NCBI GenBank assembly: GCA_024464195.1
Contig: JANHAK010000015.1
Location: 1 to 12,711, forward strand
Direction: 5' to 3'
DNA length: 12,711 nt
From: Methanomassiliicoccales archaeon
Lineage (GTDB): Archaea > Thermoplasmatota > Thermoplasmata > Methanomassiliicoccales > JACIVX01
Below the pieces are notes generated by a model. The model was not told where the DNA came from and did not search any database. It was given only the letters and a program-made list of their open reading frames with translations. Of the stretch, positions 7,120 to 12,711 are shown piece after piece (within the stretch, counting starts at the first letter, position 1; every line of letters begins with the position of its first letter). Both the position numbers and the translations under genes were made by a program.

Positions 7120-7340
7120 AATCTCAGCAATTTAGTGAAATCTGTTATTATTTTCATCTAAATATTATTTTTCATTGAGAAATAGCATATTGTAAATTTT
7201 CTTTAGGACTTGTTACAAAATTTCGCTGCGCGAAATTCATGAATGATTGATTCATTGCCAACCAAACGTCCAGATTTCCGAATTGAATTTCGACATCTAT
7301 AAATATCGACTTTAAAGTAACGCTAATTGGTGAAAATTAT
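7120..7340. promoter_or_regulatory. Divergent promoter region between mtrAH and the DUF169 gene
   Basis: For the DUF169 gene, TATAAATAT (7298-7306) and GGTGA (7329-7333, 7 bases before ATG) give a convincing promoter and ribosome site. For mtrA on the - strand, the best TATA-like stretch is AATATTTAG around 7160-7168, about 45 bases before its ATG; this is weaker. Between them lies a cluster of palindromes (7219-7255), described separately. Confidence 0.5.
7219..7255. promoter_or_regulatory. Palindrome cluster, candidate operator
   Basis: AATTTCGC (7219-7226) and GCGAAATT (7230-7237) form a perfect 8-bp inverted repeat with a 3-base spacer. TTCATGAA (7236-7243) is a perfect 8-bp palindrome that overlaps its end. 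ATGAAT (7239-7244) and ATTCAT (7250-7255) form a further 6-bp inverted repeat with a 5-base spacer. The half-site GAATTTCG recurs at 7285-7292, just before the DUF169 TATA box. The arrangement suggests regulator binding in a shared divergent control region. Confidence 0.45.
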
Positions 7341-8042
7341 ATGGATTACTCTGAAGCTTCCAAGAAACTGGTCAGCATTCTTGGGCTTAAATACGAACCA
7401 GTAGCAGTTACCTTAATTAAGAACGGACAATTACCACCCGATGGATACAAAGAAGTCGATGGAAATCTGCGACATTGCCAGTCGATCATGAGGGCGAGAA
7501 AGGGAGAGGTCATGTGGATACCCGCCTCCAAACATGCATGTCCTGTTGGTGCTTCTGCCCTCGGTATAGTTGCAACACCTGAAAAGGTCGCTTCTGGGGA
7601 ATTTCATTACAATCTCGGAATGTTCAGCAGTGCAGATGCAGCAAAAAGAATGATTGACGCGCGGCCCACACTGCCTCTGGGTAGTGTGATTGGAACGGTT
7701 GTTAGTCCGCTGAGCAAAGCGAAAGTCCCTCCAGATGTTGTCGTAGTTGTTGGGACGCCTGAACAATTATACTGGATTCTCCCCGTAGCCGCGACTTTCG
7801 AAAAGGGTGGAAGAGTAACGATTAACACGGCTGCGATGCAAGCTACATGTGTCGACTCAACTATTATTCCATATCTGACTGGCGAAATTAACGTCTCGCT
7901 TGGGTGCTTTGGATGTAGAAGAAGCACGGATATAGCCCCTGAAGAAATGTACGCTGGCATTCCAGCCAATAAACTTGAGGAAGTTATAAGAATCTTGGAA
8001 AAACTTGCCTCGGGACCGATTCCGAAATCCAGAACCAAGTAG
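7341..8042 (+). CDS. DUF169 family protein
   Basis: A 233-residue protein of the DUF169 (COG2043) family, common in methanogens and other anaerobes and without an assigned reaction as far as I know. Seen: the N-terminal LGLKYEPVAVTL block (residues 15-26), Cys46 in LRHCQSIM, Cys67 in HACPVGASALG, Cys170 in MQATCVDS, and a CxxC at Cys189/Cys192 in LGCFGCRRS. Several of these Cys positions belong to family blocks, so a metal or Fe-S site is possible; this is inference. No membrane segment or signal peptide is visible. Start: ATG with GGTGA 7 bases upstream and a clear TATA box at 7298-7306. It is divergent from the mtrA-mtrH operon with a shared control region and is followed by a tandem T-rich repeat, so it is probably a single-gene unit. 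The context points to one-carbon or corrinoid metabolism, without naming a function. The stop codon is TAG. Confidence 0.82.
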   Translation: MDYSEASKKLVSILGLKYEPVAVTLIKNGQLPPDGYKEVDGNLRHCQSIMRARKGEVMWIPASKHACPVGASALGIVATPEKVASGEFHYNLGMFSSADAAKRMIDARPTLPLGSVIGTVVSPLSKAKVPPDVVVVVGTPEQLYWILPVAATFEKGGRVTINTAAMQATCVDSTIIPYLTGEINVSLGCFGCRRSTDIAPEEMYAGIPANKLEEVIRILEKLASGPIPKSRTK

Positions 8043-8109
8043 TCTTTGTTTGTTAACGAAATTGAGAAAGATATCGCTGAGAGAGGCCAATCTTCTCACC
8101 ATAAGAATG

Positions 8110-8141
8110 TGACCTTTTTTTAGGTTGACCTTTTTTTAGGT
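8110..8141 (+). repeat. Perfect 16-bp tandem repeat, probable double T-run terminator
   Basis: TGACCTTTTTTTAGGT occurs twice head to tail (8110-8125 and 8126-8141), followed by a third TGA. Each unit has a T7 run enclosed by ACCT and AGGT. It lies 67 bases after the DUF169 stop codon. T7 runs are efficient terminators for archaeal RNA polymerase, so a doubled terminator is the simplest reading; a duplicated protein-binding site is the alternative. Confidence 0.65.
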
Positions 8142-8433
8142 TGATAAACTTTTTAACTCTTTATTTTAAACGGGCTGATATCGTGATAGCCATCTGCCGG
8201 AAAAATGATTCATTAACGATAATATTGAAACGTTTTTCTTATTTTCGTGCATAATTGTTACAATCAAAGATTAATTGATAGCTTAATTGTTTCATTTTTT
8301 CGATATCCTTTAGTATATTTATGTTCAATTATGTATTAATGCTGAGTTTGAATGGTAACCCCTTTCCAGATATAGATTATTTCCAGATGATCTGGCTTAG
8401 TTTTCAGAGAGGATTTTATACGGAGGAATTTTC
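8142..8433 (+). promoter_or_regulatory. Spacer and promoter of the Lrp-family gene
   Basis: This AT-rich stretch shows no tRNA or convincing small gene. Near its right end, TATAGATTA (8371-8379) is a candidate TATA box that would start transcription near 8400. GGAGG at 8422-8426 is 7 bases before the ATG at 8434. An upstream TATATTTAT-like stretch at 8314-8322 is a second candidate. Confidence 0.45.
8363..8395. promoter_or_regulatory. Candidate Lrp autoregulatory operator
   Basis: CCAGAT-G-ATCTGG (8383-8395) is a perfect 13-bp palindrome between the TATA-like box and the predicted transcription start. TTTCCAGAT occurs twice, at 8363-8371 and 8380-8388, 17 bases apart, flanking the TATA box. 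Lrp/AsnC proteins commonly bind such palindromes at their own promoters, so autoregulation is likely. Confidence 0.5.
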
Positions 8434-8904
8434 ATGGACAAGCTCGACATTGAAATTTTGAGGATCCTGAGGTTAAACTCAAGGGAAAGTCTCGGTAATA
8501 TTGCAGAAAAACTCGGCGTTTCAAAGGCAACGATCAGCCGAAGGATTTCACGGATGGAGAAGGAGGGATATATTTCTGGGTATACGACTGTGATGAACCT
8601 ATCGAGAATGGGTGTCATGAGAGCGCTCATTCTTCTCGAGGTGGTTGGTTCCGCAATCAACTCGGTCATCGAGGAGCTCAAAAAATTCGAAGAAATTGAG
8701 TATATTCATAAAGTATTTGGAGACCATTCATTGATTTGCGAAGTATATACAAAAAGCGTCGATAGTCTCTACCTTCTGATCCAAGGGAAAATACTTACAA
8801 TACCACAAATCCAAAACGTTGAGGTCGATATTCTCATCGAAAAGATCGCTTTGAATCCTGATGCTGATTTCGATATGGTATCTGGGAAGTCAGTAAGCAT
8901 GTAG
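8434..8904 (+). CDS. Lrp/AsnC family transcription regulator
   Basis: A 156-residue protein with the usual two-part build of the family. The N-terminal winged helix-turn-helix (about residues 3-52) begins MDKLDIEILRILRLNSRESL and has the recognition helix in VSKATISRRISRMEKEGYI. The C-terminal RAM/effector domain (about 62-140) has alternating strands and helices, including LILLEVVGS and DHSLICEVYT. Proteins of this type form dimers and higher oligomers on DNA and often respond to amino acids or other small ligands; the ligand here is unknown. Start: ATG with GGAGG 7 bases upstream. A perfect palindrome just downstream of its TATA-like box suggests autoregulation. It lies between the DUF169 gene and the ycaO-tfuA-mcr block and could control either side; no target is shown by sequence alone. 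The stop codon is TAG. Confidence 0.9.
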   Translation: MDKLDIEILRILRLNSRESLGNIAEKLGVSKATISRRISRMEKEGYISGYTTVMNLSRMGVMRALILLEVVGSAINSVIEELKKFEEIEYIHKVFGDHSLICEVYTKSVDSLYLLIQGKILTIPQIQNVEVDILIEKIALNPDADFDMVSGKSVSM

Positions 8905-8972
8905 GTTTTCGCAAATAATGTGATGCTGGAATGATCTAACATCTGACATTAGAATTCTGGAAAACAACAAAT

Positions 8973-9008
8973 CTTTAATAAGGGCGTGCCAAATGCTCAA
9001 AAGAGAGG
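8973..9008 (+). promoter_or_regulatory. Promoter and ribosome site of ycaO-tfuA
   Basis: CTTTAATAA (8973-8981) is a TATA-like box that places the start of transcription near 9003. GAGAGG at 9003-9008 is 9 bases before the ATG at 9018. If both are right, the leader is very short and the ribosome site sits at its 5' end. Confidence 0.35.
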
Positions 9009-9017
9009 CGTGAATTA

Positions 9018-10223
9018 ATGAAATTGGGCCCCTCTCCGAAGAAATATCTGTTTGATGGACATCGGATTGTCGATCCCTATACGACGCTCCAGCGTGTTGA
9101 GCCGTTATGTAGGATCGCTGGCATCACTCGCGTTGCTGAAATCACAGGTCTAGATAGGGTCGGCATTCCTGTTTTCTCGAGTATCAGACCAAATGCTGAA
9201 TCGGGCGCAGTGAGCGTTTACAATGGAAAGGGTGCAACAAGAGAACAGGCAAAGGTTTCAGCGATCATGGAAGGACTGGAACGATATAGTGCTGAACAAA
9301 AAGATCGGAAAGTTGTCAGGGCAAAAGTTGATGATATATTAACTTCAAAATATGCAATTCATCCTAGAGATCTCATTTTACCGAAAACGTCTCTTTTCCA
9401 TCTTGAATATCAGCCGATTGCCTGGATTGAGGGAGTTGAACTGAACGAAATGGAGCGAATTTGGGTTCCAGCAAATGCCGTTTTTCATCCCTACATTTCG
9501 CATCTCGATATGTTGCTTTTCAGGTCCAACACCAATGGCCTCGCTTCTGGAAACTCCTTGGAAGAGGCTGTTCTCCACGGGCTCTGTGAGGTGATCGAGA
9601 GGGATGCATGGTCAATCTGCGAGGCTAAACGCTGCGTAAAGGCGGATTTAACTCTTGATGTTGAGAATGGACTTCTTTATGATTTAATACAAAAATTTGA
9701 GTCGCAAGGCATTAGTATCCATATAAAAGAGTTGACGAGCGATATTGGCGTTCCAACGATCGGAGTAGCGGCTGACGATTGGCAAACGAAAGATCCGACA
9801 TTATTAGTCATGGGTATCGGAACGCACCTTAATCCATATATTGCGGCAATCCGCGCCTTGACCGAGGCTGCACAAAGCAGGGTGACGCAAATCCACGGTG
9901 CTAGGGAGGATACAATTAACGCGCGGTTTCGACAGAAACTTGGATACGAGAAAACGAAATCGATCAACAGCATGTGGTTTTCGAGATCGGGAAGGGAAAA
10001 GAAAATATCAGAGATCGATCGGCTCGATACAAACGACATTTACGATGATATTTTACTCGTTCTCGATCGCCTCAGAAAAAGAGGATTCAAGAAGGTGATC
10101 GCGGTCGATCTCACGAGAAAGGAATTAGGAATTCCAGTCGTGAGGATCATAGTTCCAGGATTGGAAGTTTTTGCAATGGATGATGAGCGTGTCGGTCAGA
10201 GATTAATGGAGGCAACAGTTTGA
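9018..10223 (+). CDS. ycaO: YcaO-family ATP-dependent thioamidation enzyme, candidate for McrA thioglycine
   Basis: A 401-residue YcaO protein. YcaO enzymes activate a peptide amide with ATP; the methanogen YcaO paired with TfuA is known to be needed for the thioglycine in McrA, the active-site subunit of methyl-CoM reductase. Seen: GKGATREQAKVSAIMEGLERYS (residues 70-91) with the Glu85/Glu88 pair, NTNGLASGNS (171-180), EVIERDA with Glu191/Glu194, and LTEAAQSRVTQIHGARED (281-298) with Glu283 and Arg288. These are the acidic and basic residues expected of the YcaO nucleotide/Mg site. The C-terminus ends in RLMEATV and lacks the proline-rich tail of azoline-forming YcaO proteins, which fits thioamide formation. 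No membrane segment. The TGA stop overlaps the tfuA start by 4 bases (TTGA), so the two are translationally coupled. The pair lies directly upstream of mcrB on the same strand, strengthening the MCR link. Confidence 0.93.
   Translation: MKLGPSPKKYLFDGHRIVDPYTTLQRVEPLCRIAGITRVAEITGLDRVGIPVFSSIRPNAESGAVSVYNGKGATREQAKVSAIMEGLERYSAEQKDRKVVRAKVDDILTSKYAIHPRDLILPKTSLFHLEYQPIAWIEGVELNEMERIWVPANAVFHPYISHLDMLLFRSNTNGLASGNSLEEAVLHGLCEVIERDAWSICEAKRCVKADLTLDVENGLLYDLIQKFESQGISIHIKELTSDIGVPTIGVAADDWQTKDPTLLVMGIGTHLNPYIAAIRALTEAAQSRVTQIHGAREDTINARFRQKLGYEKTKSINSMWFSRSGREKKISEIDRLDTNDIYDDILLVLDRLRKRGFKKVIAVDLTRKELGIPVVRIIVPGLEVFAMDDERVGQRLMEATV
10208..10212 (+). promoter_or_regulatory. Ribosome binding site for tfuA
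   Basis: GGAGG inside the last ycaO codons lies 7 bases before TTG 10220 and supports this rare start codon. Confidence 0.7.
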
Positions 10224-10870
10224 AAGCCATCATCTTCCTCGGTCCAAGCATGTCGCACGATGAAGCAAGAAATATCCTCGATGCTGATTACCGACCGCCA
10301 GTCAAGCGTGGTGATTTAATTCCGATTTACAGCGAAAACGATGTCATCGTCGGTATTATTGATGGAGTTCTACTTAACGAATCGGCTGTTGGTCATCGAG
10401 AAATCCTTGGGTTATTGGAAAGGGGTATCACCGTTGTTGGAGGCGGCAGTATGGGCGCCCTTCGAGCCTCGGAACTAAAGGATTTTGGAATGATTGGAGT
10501 TGGGGAAATATTCGAAATGTATTCATCTGGTGTGATCGAGGGTGATGATGAGGTTGCTATCGTCTTCAATCCTGAAACACTAGAGCCCCTTTCGGAAGCA
10601 CTCATAAACATTCGGTACAATTTGGAGCGCGCTGCTAGCCTAGGTATCATTTCATGGTCCCAAAGTGAGGATATCATCCATGAATTAAAGTCGATCTATT
10701 TTCCTCAAAGATCGTATGAAAAGGCTCTAGAAATTGCTTATAGAAAATTAAAAGAAAATGAATTTAATACGCTTCGTGAATATCTCATAAATAGCGCAAA
10801 AGATCTGAAAAAATCAGATGCGAAATTGGTTATCACAACCATAAAAAATTTAATTTATTCAAAAAAATAA
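10220..10870 (+). CDS. tfuA: TfuA-like protein, partner of YcaO
   Basis: A 216-residue TfuA-domain protein, near the usual length. TfuA acts with YcaO in thioamide formation; its proposed role is handling or delivering the sulfur, and in methanogens the pair serves the thioglycine of McrA. Seen: IFLGPSM (residues 5-11), GIIDGVLLNESAVGHREIL (45-63), GGGSMGALRASEL (74-86), FGMIGVGEIFEMYSSG (89-104) and GDDEVAIVF (108-116), which together are the conserved core. The C-terminal 80 residues are helical and lysine-rich. It starts with TTG, with GGAGG 7 bases upstream, and overlaps ycaO by 4 bases. No hairpin with a T run follows at once; a 23-bp palindrome lies 65 bases downstream, next to the mcr promoter. 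Cytoplasmic. Confidence 0.92.
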   Translation: MKAIIFLGPSMSHDEARNILDADYRPPVKRGDLIPIYSENDVIVGIIDGVLLNESAVGHREILGLLERGITVVGGGSMGALRASELKDFGMIGVGEIFEMYSSGVIEGDDEVAIVFNPETLEPLSEALINIRYNLERAASLGIISWSQSEDIIHELKSIYFPQRSYEKALEIAYRKLKENEFNTLREYLINSAKDLKKSDAKLVITTIKNLIYSKK

Positions 10871-10935
10871 TAAATACTCGTTAAGTCGCCAATTTGTATC
10901 GACTGGATCGCTTCTTGACTTAATCAATTGTTTAA

Positions 10936-10958
10936 TATGGATGGATACTCCATCCATA
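10936..10958. promoter_or_regulatory. 23-bp perfect palindrome upstream of the mcr promoter
   Basis: TATGGATGGA (10936-10945) and TCCATCCATA (10949-10958) are a perfect 10-bp inverted repeat around TAC. It ends 4 bases before the mcr TATA-like box (10963-10971), where an activator or repressor would contact the TBP/TFB complex. No T run follows, so a terminator of tfuA is less likely. Confidence 0.6.
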
Positions 10959-10962
10959 ATCA

Positions 10963-10971
10963 AAATTATAA
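10963..10971 (+). promoter_or_regulatory. Candidate TATA box of the mcr operon
   Basis: AAATTATAA at the usual distance would start transcription near 10992-10996 and give a leader of about 75 bases before mcrB. TTTAATATG at 10931-10939 is an alternative, but it overlaps the palindrome. Confidence 0.45.
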
Positions 10972-11006
10972 GCTAGCTCGTTTTAATGAGATATCGCAAG
11001 GGGACT

Positions 11007-11049
11007 GATTTTCATCGTCCGAGGAGTTCTTCCAAGGTCGGTGAAAATC
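11007..11049 (+). promoter_or_regulatory. Leader RNA hairpin before mcrB
   Basis: GATTTTCATCG (11007-11017) pairs with CGGTGAAAATC (11039-11049): 11 pairs with one T-G wobble. The 21-base loop can form a small inner helix (GGA 11023-11025 with TCC 11031-11033). The stem ends 9 bases before the Shine-Dalgarno site. It could protect the 5' end of this very abundant message or tune translation. Confidence 0.55.
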
Positions 11050-11058
11050 GAAAAGAAA

Positions 11059-11065
11059 GGGAGGT
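11059..11065 (+). promoter_or_regulatory. Strong ribosome binding site of mcrB
   Basis: GGGAGGT lies 5 bases before ATG 11071, a near-full match to the 16S rRNA tail, as expected for a highly expressed gene. Confidence 0.8.
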
Positions 11066-11070
11066 ATTGA

Positions 11071-12399
11071 ATGGCGAAATACAAGGACAAGGTGGACTTG
11101 TATGACGACAGGGGCAAGCTGATTGAAAGGGACGTGCCACTGGAAGCCATCAGTCCTCTGTATAACCCTGCCATCAAGAGAACGGTGTCCTTGGCCAAGC
11201 GAGTTGTCGCTGTCGACCTTGCCGGGATTGAAAAGGCTCTGAAAACCGGAAAGGTTGGCGGTGGACATATCAAAGGCAAAGAGATCGATGTCCCGCTGGT
11301 AGCGAATGCGGCAAAGATCGCGAAATCTGTTCGCGATATTCTCAAAGTAGCCCAAAACGACGATACAGAAGTTAGCGTACTGGCGGATGGAAAGAGGATG
11401 ATCGTGACAGTCCCCTCGGTACGGCTGGAGGCTGGTGTTGAATATACAACCGGTTTCACTGCAGCCGCCGCCGCGGTGACTCAAGCGATCATTGAGCTTT
11501 TCGACATCGATATGTTCCGAGCCAACATGGTTAAGGCAGCTGTATGGGGAAGGTATCCCCAGACTCTGAACTTTCTGGGAGCTAACGTAAAGTCGATTCT
11601 CGAGGTTCCCCAGAATAACGAAGGAGCAGGGTATGCATTGAGGAACATCATGGCAAACCACATTGTGGCACTGACTGGTAGAAATGCTATGAATGCAGCA
11701 GCTCTTGCGTCAATATTTGAGCAAACTGCGATGTTCGAAATGGGCGATGCGGTTGGACCATTTGAGCGGATGCACCTGCTGGGACTTGCGTACCAGGGTC
11801 TCAATGCAAACAACATGGTCTACGAAATCGTTAAGGAGAACGGAAAGACAGGTACTGTCGGGAGCGTAGTTGAATCAATCGTTGGAAGAGCAATTGAGGA
11901 CAAAGTCATCAAAGTGAAGGAGAAGCTACCTTCTGGATATAAGGTCTACACGACCAATGATTTCGCGCTGTGGAATGCATACGCGGCTGCAGGTATGCTG
12001 TGTGCGATCATGGTTAACTGTGGTGCGGCGAGAGCAGCGCAAGGTGTCCCGTCGACAATTCTGTATTACAACGATCTGCTTGAGCATGAGACGGGATTAC
12101 CAGGAGTCGACTTTGGTCGTGCAATGGGTACGTCTGTTGGGATGTCCTTCTTCTCGCACTCGATCTACGGTGGTGGTGGACCAGGGCTGTTCCATGGGAA
12201 CCACATTGTTACAAGGCACTCAAAGGGCTTTGTGATTCCAGCAATTGCCGCTGGTTGTGCTCTGGATGCTGGTACACAGATGTTCTCCGCTGAGGCGACA
12301 TCAGGACTTGTGAAAGAGGTATTCGGTGACATACCTGAGTTTAAGTCACCTATTAAAATGGTCGGAAAAGAGGCAAAGAAGCTCAAGGAAATGGTGTGA
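11071..12399 (+). CDS. mcrB: Methyl-coenzyme M reductase subunit beta (McrB)
   Basis: A 442-residue McrB, the normal length. McrB is part of the (alpha-beta-gamma)2 methyl-CoM reductase that makes methane from methyl-CoM and coenzyme B, or runs the reverse reaction with methane or alkanes. The N-terminal YKDKVDLYDDRGKLIERDVP is typical. The coenzyme B region is intact: SFFSHSIYGGGGPGLFHGNH (residues 359-378) followed by IVTRHSKGF, with Phe360, Tyr366 and His378 at the positions of the coenzyme-B-contacting residues Phe361, Tyr367 and His379 of the Methanothermobacter enzyme. GRNAMNAAALASIFEQTAMF (about 205-224) is another family block. The close match to the methanogen sequence favours a methane-type MCR over the divergent alkyl-CoM reductases, though McrA is needed to decide. 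First gene of the operon, with its own promoter and structured leader. mcrD begins 2 bases after the TGA stop, and the other mcr genes presumably follow outside the window. Confidence 0.98.
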   Translation: MAKYKDKVDLYDDRGKLIERDVPLEAISPLYNPAIKRTVSLAKRVVAVDLAGIEKALKTGKVGGGHIKGKEIDVPLVANAAKIAKSVRDILKVAQNDDTEVSVLADGKRMIVTVPSVRLEAGVEYTTGFTAAAAAVTQAIIELFDIDMFRANMVKAAVWGRYPQTLNFLGANVKSILEVPQNNEGAGYALRNIMANHIVALTGRNAMNAAALASIFEQTAMFEMGDAVGPFERMHLLGLAYQGLNANNMVYEIVKENGKTGTVGSVVESIVGRAIEDKVIKVKEKLPSGYKVYTTNDFALWNAYAAAGMLCAIMVNCGAARAAQGVPSTILYYNDLLEHETGLPGVDFGRAMGTSVGMSFFSHSIYGGGGPGLFHGNHIVTRHSKGFVIPAIAAGCALDAGTQMFSAEATSGLVKEVFGDIPEFKSPIKMVGKEAKKLKEMV

Positions 12400-12401
12400 A
12401 G

Positions 12402-12711
12402 ATGCCTTCCGAATCCGTGCCGGAGCCAGTACCGCTACCTGAAATCATGATATTCCCGTCGAGGCTCTTGTCAGCCACGACGACAGAAAAATTGCTAAAC
12501 AAGTTATATACTGTTAAACATGTTAGACAGATCAATGTTCAGGGTGAATCTCTCCCCGAGAAGATCACGATGGGACCGGGAGCAGGTCTCGACGTAGATC
12601 ACAGTGAAAGGAGGGAGATCGAGGTAGCGGGAAAGAAAACGGAACTCAAGGTCCAGGTTGGCCGCATTTTCGTCGAAATCGACGATATTGATCATGTTGA
12701 GGCGGCTCTCA
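12402..12711 (+). CDS. mcrD: Methyl-coenzyme M reductase operon protein D (McrD), 3' end outside window
   Basis: The frame starts at ATG 12402, 2 bases after the mcrB stop, and stays open to the window edge (103 codons). The protein reads MPSESVPEPVPLPEIMIFPS at the N-terminus and then RLLSATTTEKLLNKLYTVK, SLPEKITMGPGAG, RREIEVAGKKTELKVQVGRI and FVEIDD. These are the blocks of McrD: IFPSRLL, the EKLLN helix, SLP..I..GP and the ELKVQVGRI strand. McrD is not a subunit of the mature enzyme; it is an accessory protein that binds MCR and is thought to help its assembly or activation. A GGTG at 12393-12396 within the last mcrB codons is the likely ribosome site, so translation is coupled to mcrB. 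The N-terminal Pro/Glu-rich stretch is likely flexible. The order mcrB-mcrD is the usual one in mcr operons. Confidence 0.93.
   Translation, partial: MPSESVPEPVPLPEIMIFPSRLLSATTTEKLLNKLYTVKHVRQINVQGESLPEKITMGPGAGLDVDHSERREIEVAGKKTELKVQVGRIFVEIDDIDHVEAAL

Noticed and set aside
7607..8038. Open frame of 143 codons on the - strand inside the DUF169 gene
   Set aside because: It is an antisense shadow of a recognised family, with a low-complexity Ser/Thr-rich product and no promoter or ribosome site.
8110..8141. Tandem repeat considered as a CRISPR array fragment
   Set aside because: There are only two units with no spacer between them, no leader and no cas genes.
8321..8463. Short frame ATG 8321 reading through the Lrp ribosome site in another frame
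   Set aside because: No Shine-Dalgarno site precedes it, it covers the candidate operator and the real Lrp start, and the product resembles nothing.
10936..10958. Palindrome considered as the terminator of ycaO-tfuA
   Set aside because: No T run follows the stem on the + strand, and its contact with the mcr TATA box fits an operator better; a minor role in termination is not excluded.
10966..11661. Long open frame (231 codons) on the - strand over the start of mcrB
   Set aside because: It covers the mcr leader and the first third of mcrB antisense, shows no recognisable domain, and mcrB is certain.
1..12711. Mobile element or horizontally acquired island
   Set aside because: No transposase, integrase, terminal inverted repeats, target duplications or tRNA attachment site were seen; the palindromes all fit promoters or terminators.

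Overview
The window is chromosomal DNA of a methyl-coenzyme M reductase (MCR) archaeon, most likely a methylotrophic methanogen. The direct evidence is mcrB followed by the start of mcrD at the right end, a ycaO-tfuA pair just upstream of them, soluble-type mtrA and mtrH genes, a CoM methyltransferase of the MtaA/MtbA type, and a RamA-like corrinoid activase. Strong Shine-Dalgarno sites (GGAGG, GGGAGGT), TATA-like boxes, T-run terminators and an Lrp regulator fit a euryarchaeal or Thermoplasmata-like methanogen. Four of the eleven visible stop codons are TAG, so TAG looks like an ordinary stop here. The window alone does not fix the lineage; a Methanomassiliicoccales-like relative is a guess.

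Layout. 1-1308 (+): the 3' part of a hydantoinase/oxoprolinase (HyuA-type) ATPase, cut by the window edge. 1483-2490 (+): MtaA/MtbA-type methylcobamide:CoM methyltransferase, closed by a hairpin plus three T tracts. 2491-2815: AT-rich spacer. 2816-4489 (+): RamA-like ATP-dependent corrinoid activase with two C-terminal 4Fe-4S motifs, overlapping by 10 bases an MBL-fold hydrolase at 4480-5337 (+). 5338-5456: convergent terminator region. 6349-7119 and 5457-6347 (-): a tight mtrA-mtrH operon read toward the MBL gene. 7120-7340: divergent promoter region dense in palindromes. 7341-8042 (+): DUF169 protein. 8043-8433: long spacer with a 16-bp tandem T-rich repeat and a palindromic site in front of an Lrp/AsnC regulator at 8434-8904 (+). 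9018-10870 (+): ycaO-tfuA. 10871-11070: mcr promoter and leader, with a 23-bp palindrome and a long RNA hairpin. 11071-12399 (+): mcrB. 12402-12711 (+): mcrD, cut by the window edge.

How the genes may work together. The right part is the MCR locus: McrB is a subunit of the enzyme, McrD is an accessory protein, and YcaO-TfuA are the known installers of the McrA thioglycine. The left part looks like a one-carbon transfer module. It has a corrinoid protein without membrane anchor (MtrA), a partner that transfers methyl groups to or from tetrahydromethanopterin (MtrH), a CoM-side methyltransferase (MtaA/MtbA-like), and an activase (RamA-like) that could reset an oxidised cobalt. Taken together they could carry methyl groups between CoM and tetrahydromethanopterin without the membrane-bound, sodium-pumping MtrA-H complex. 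This is inference from gene content and not proven by sequence.
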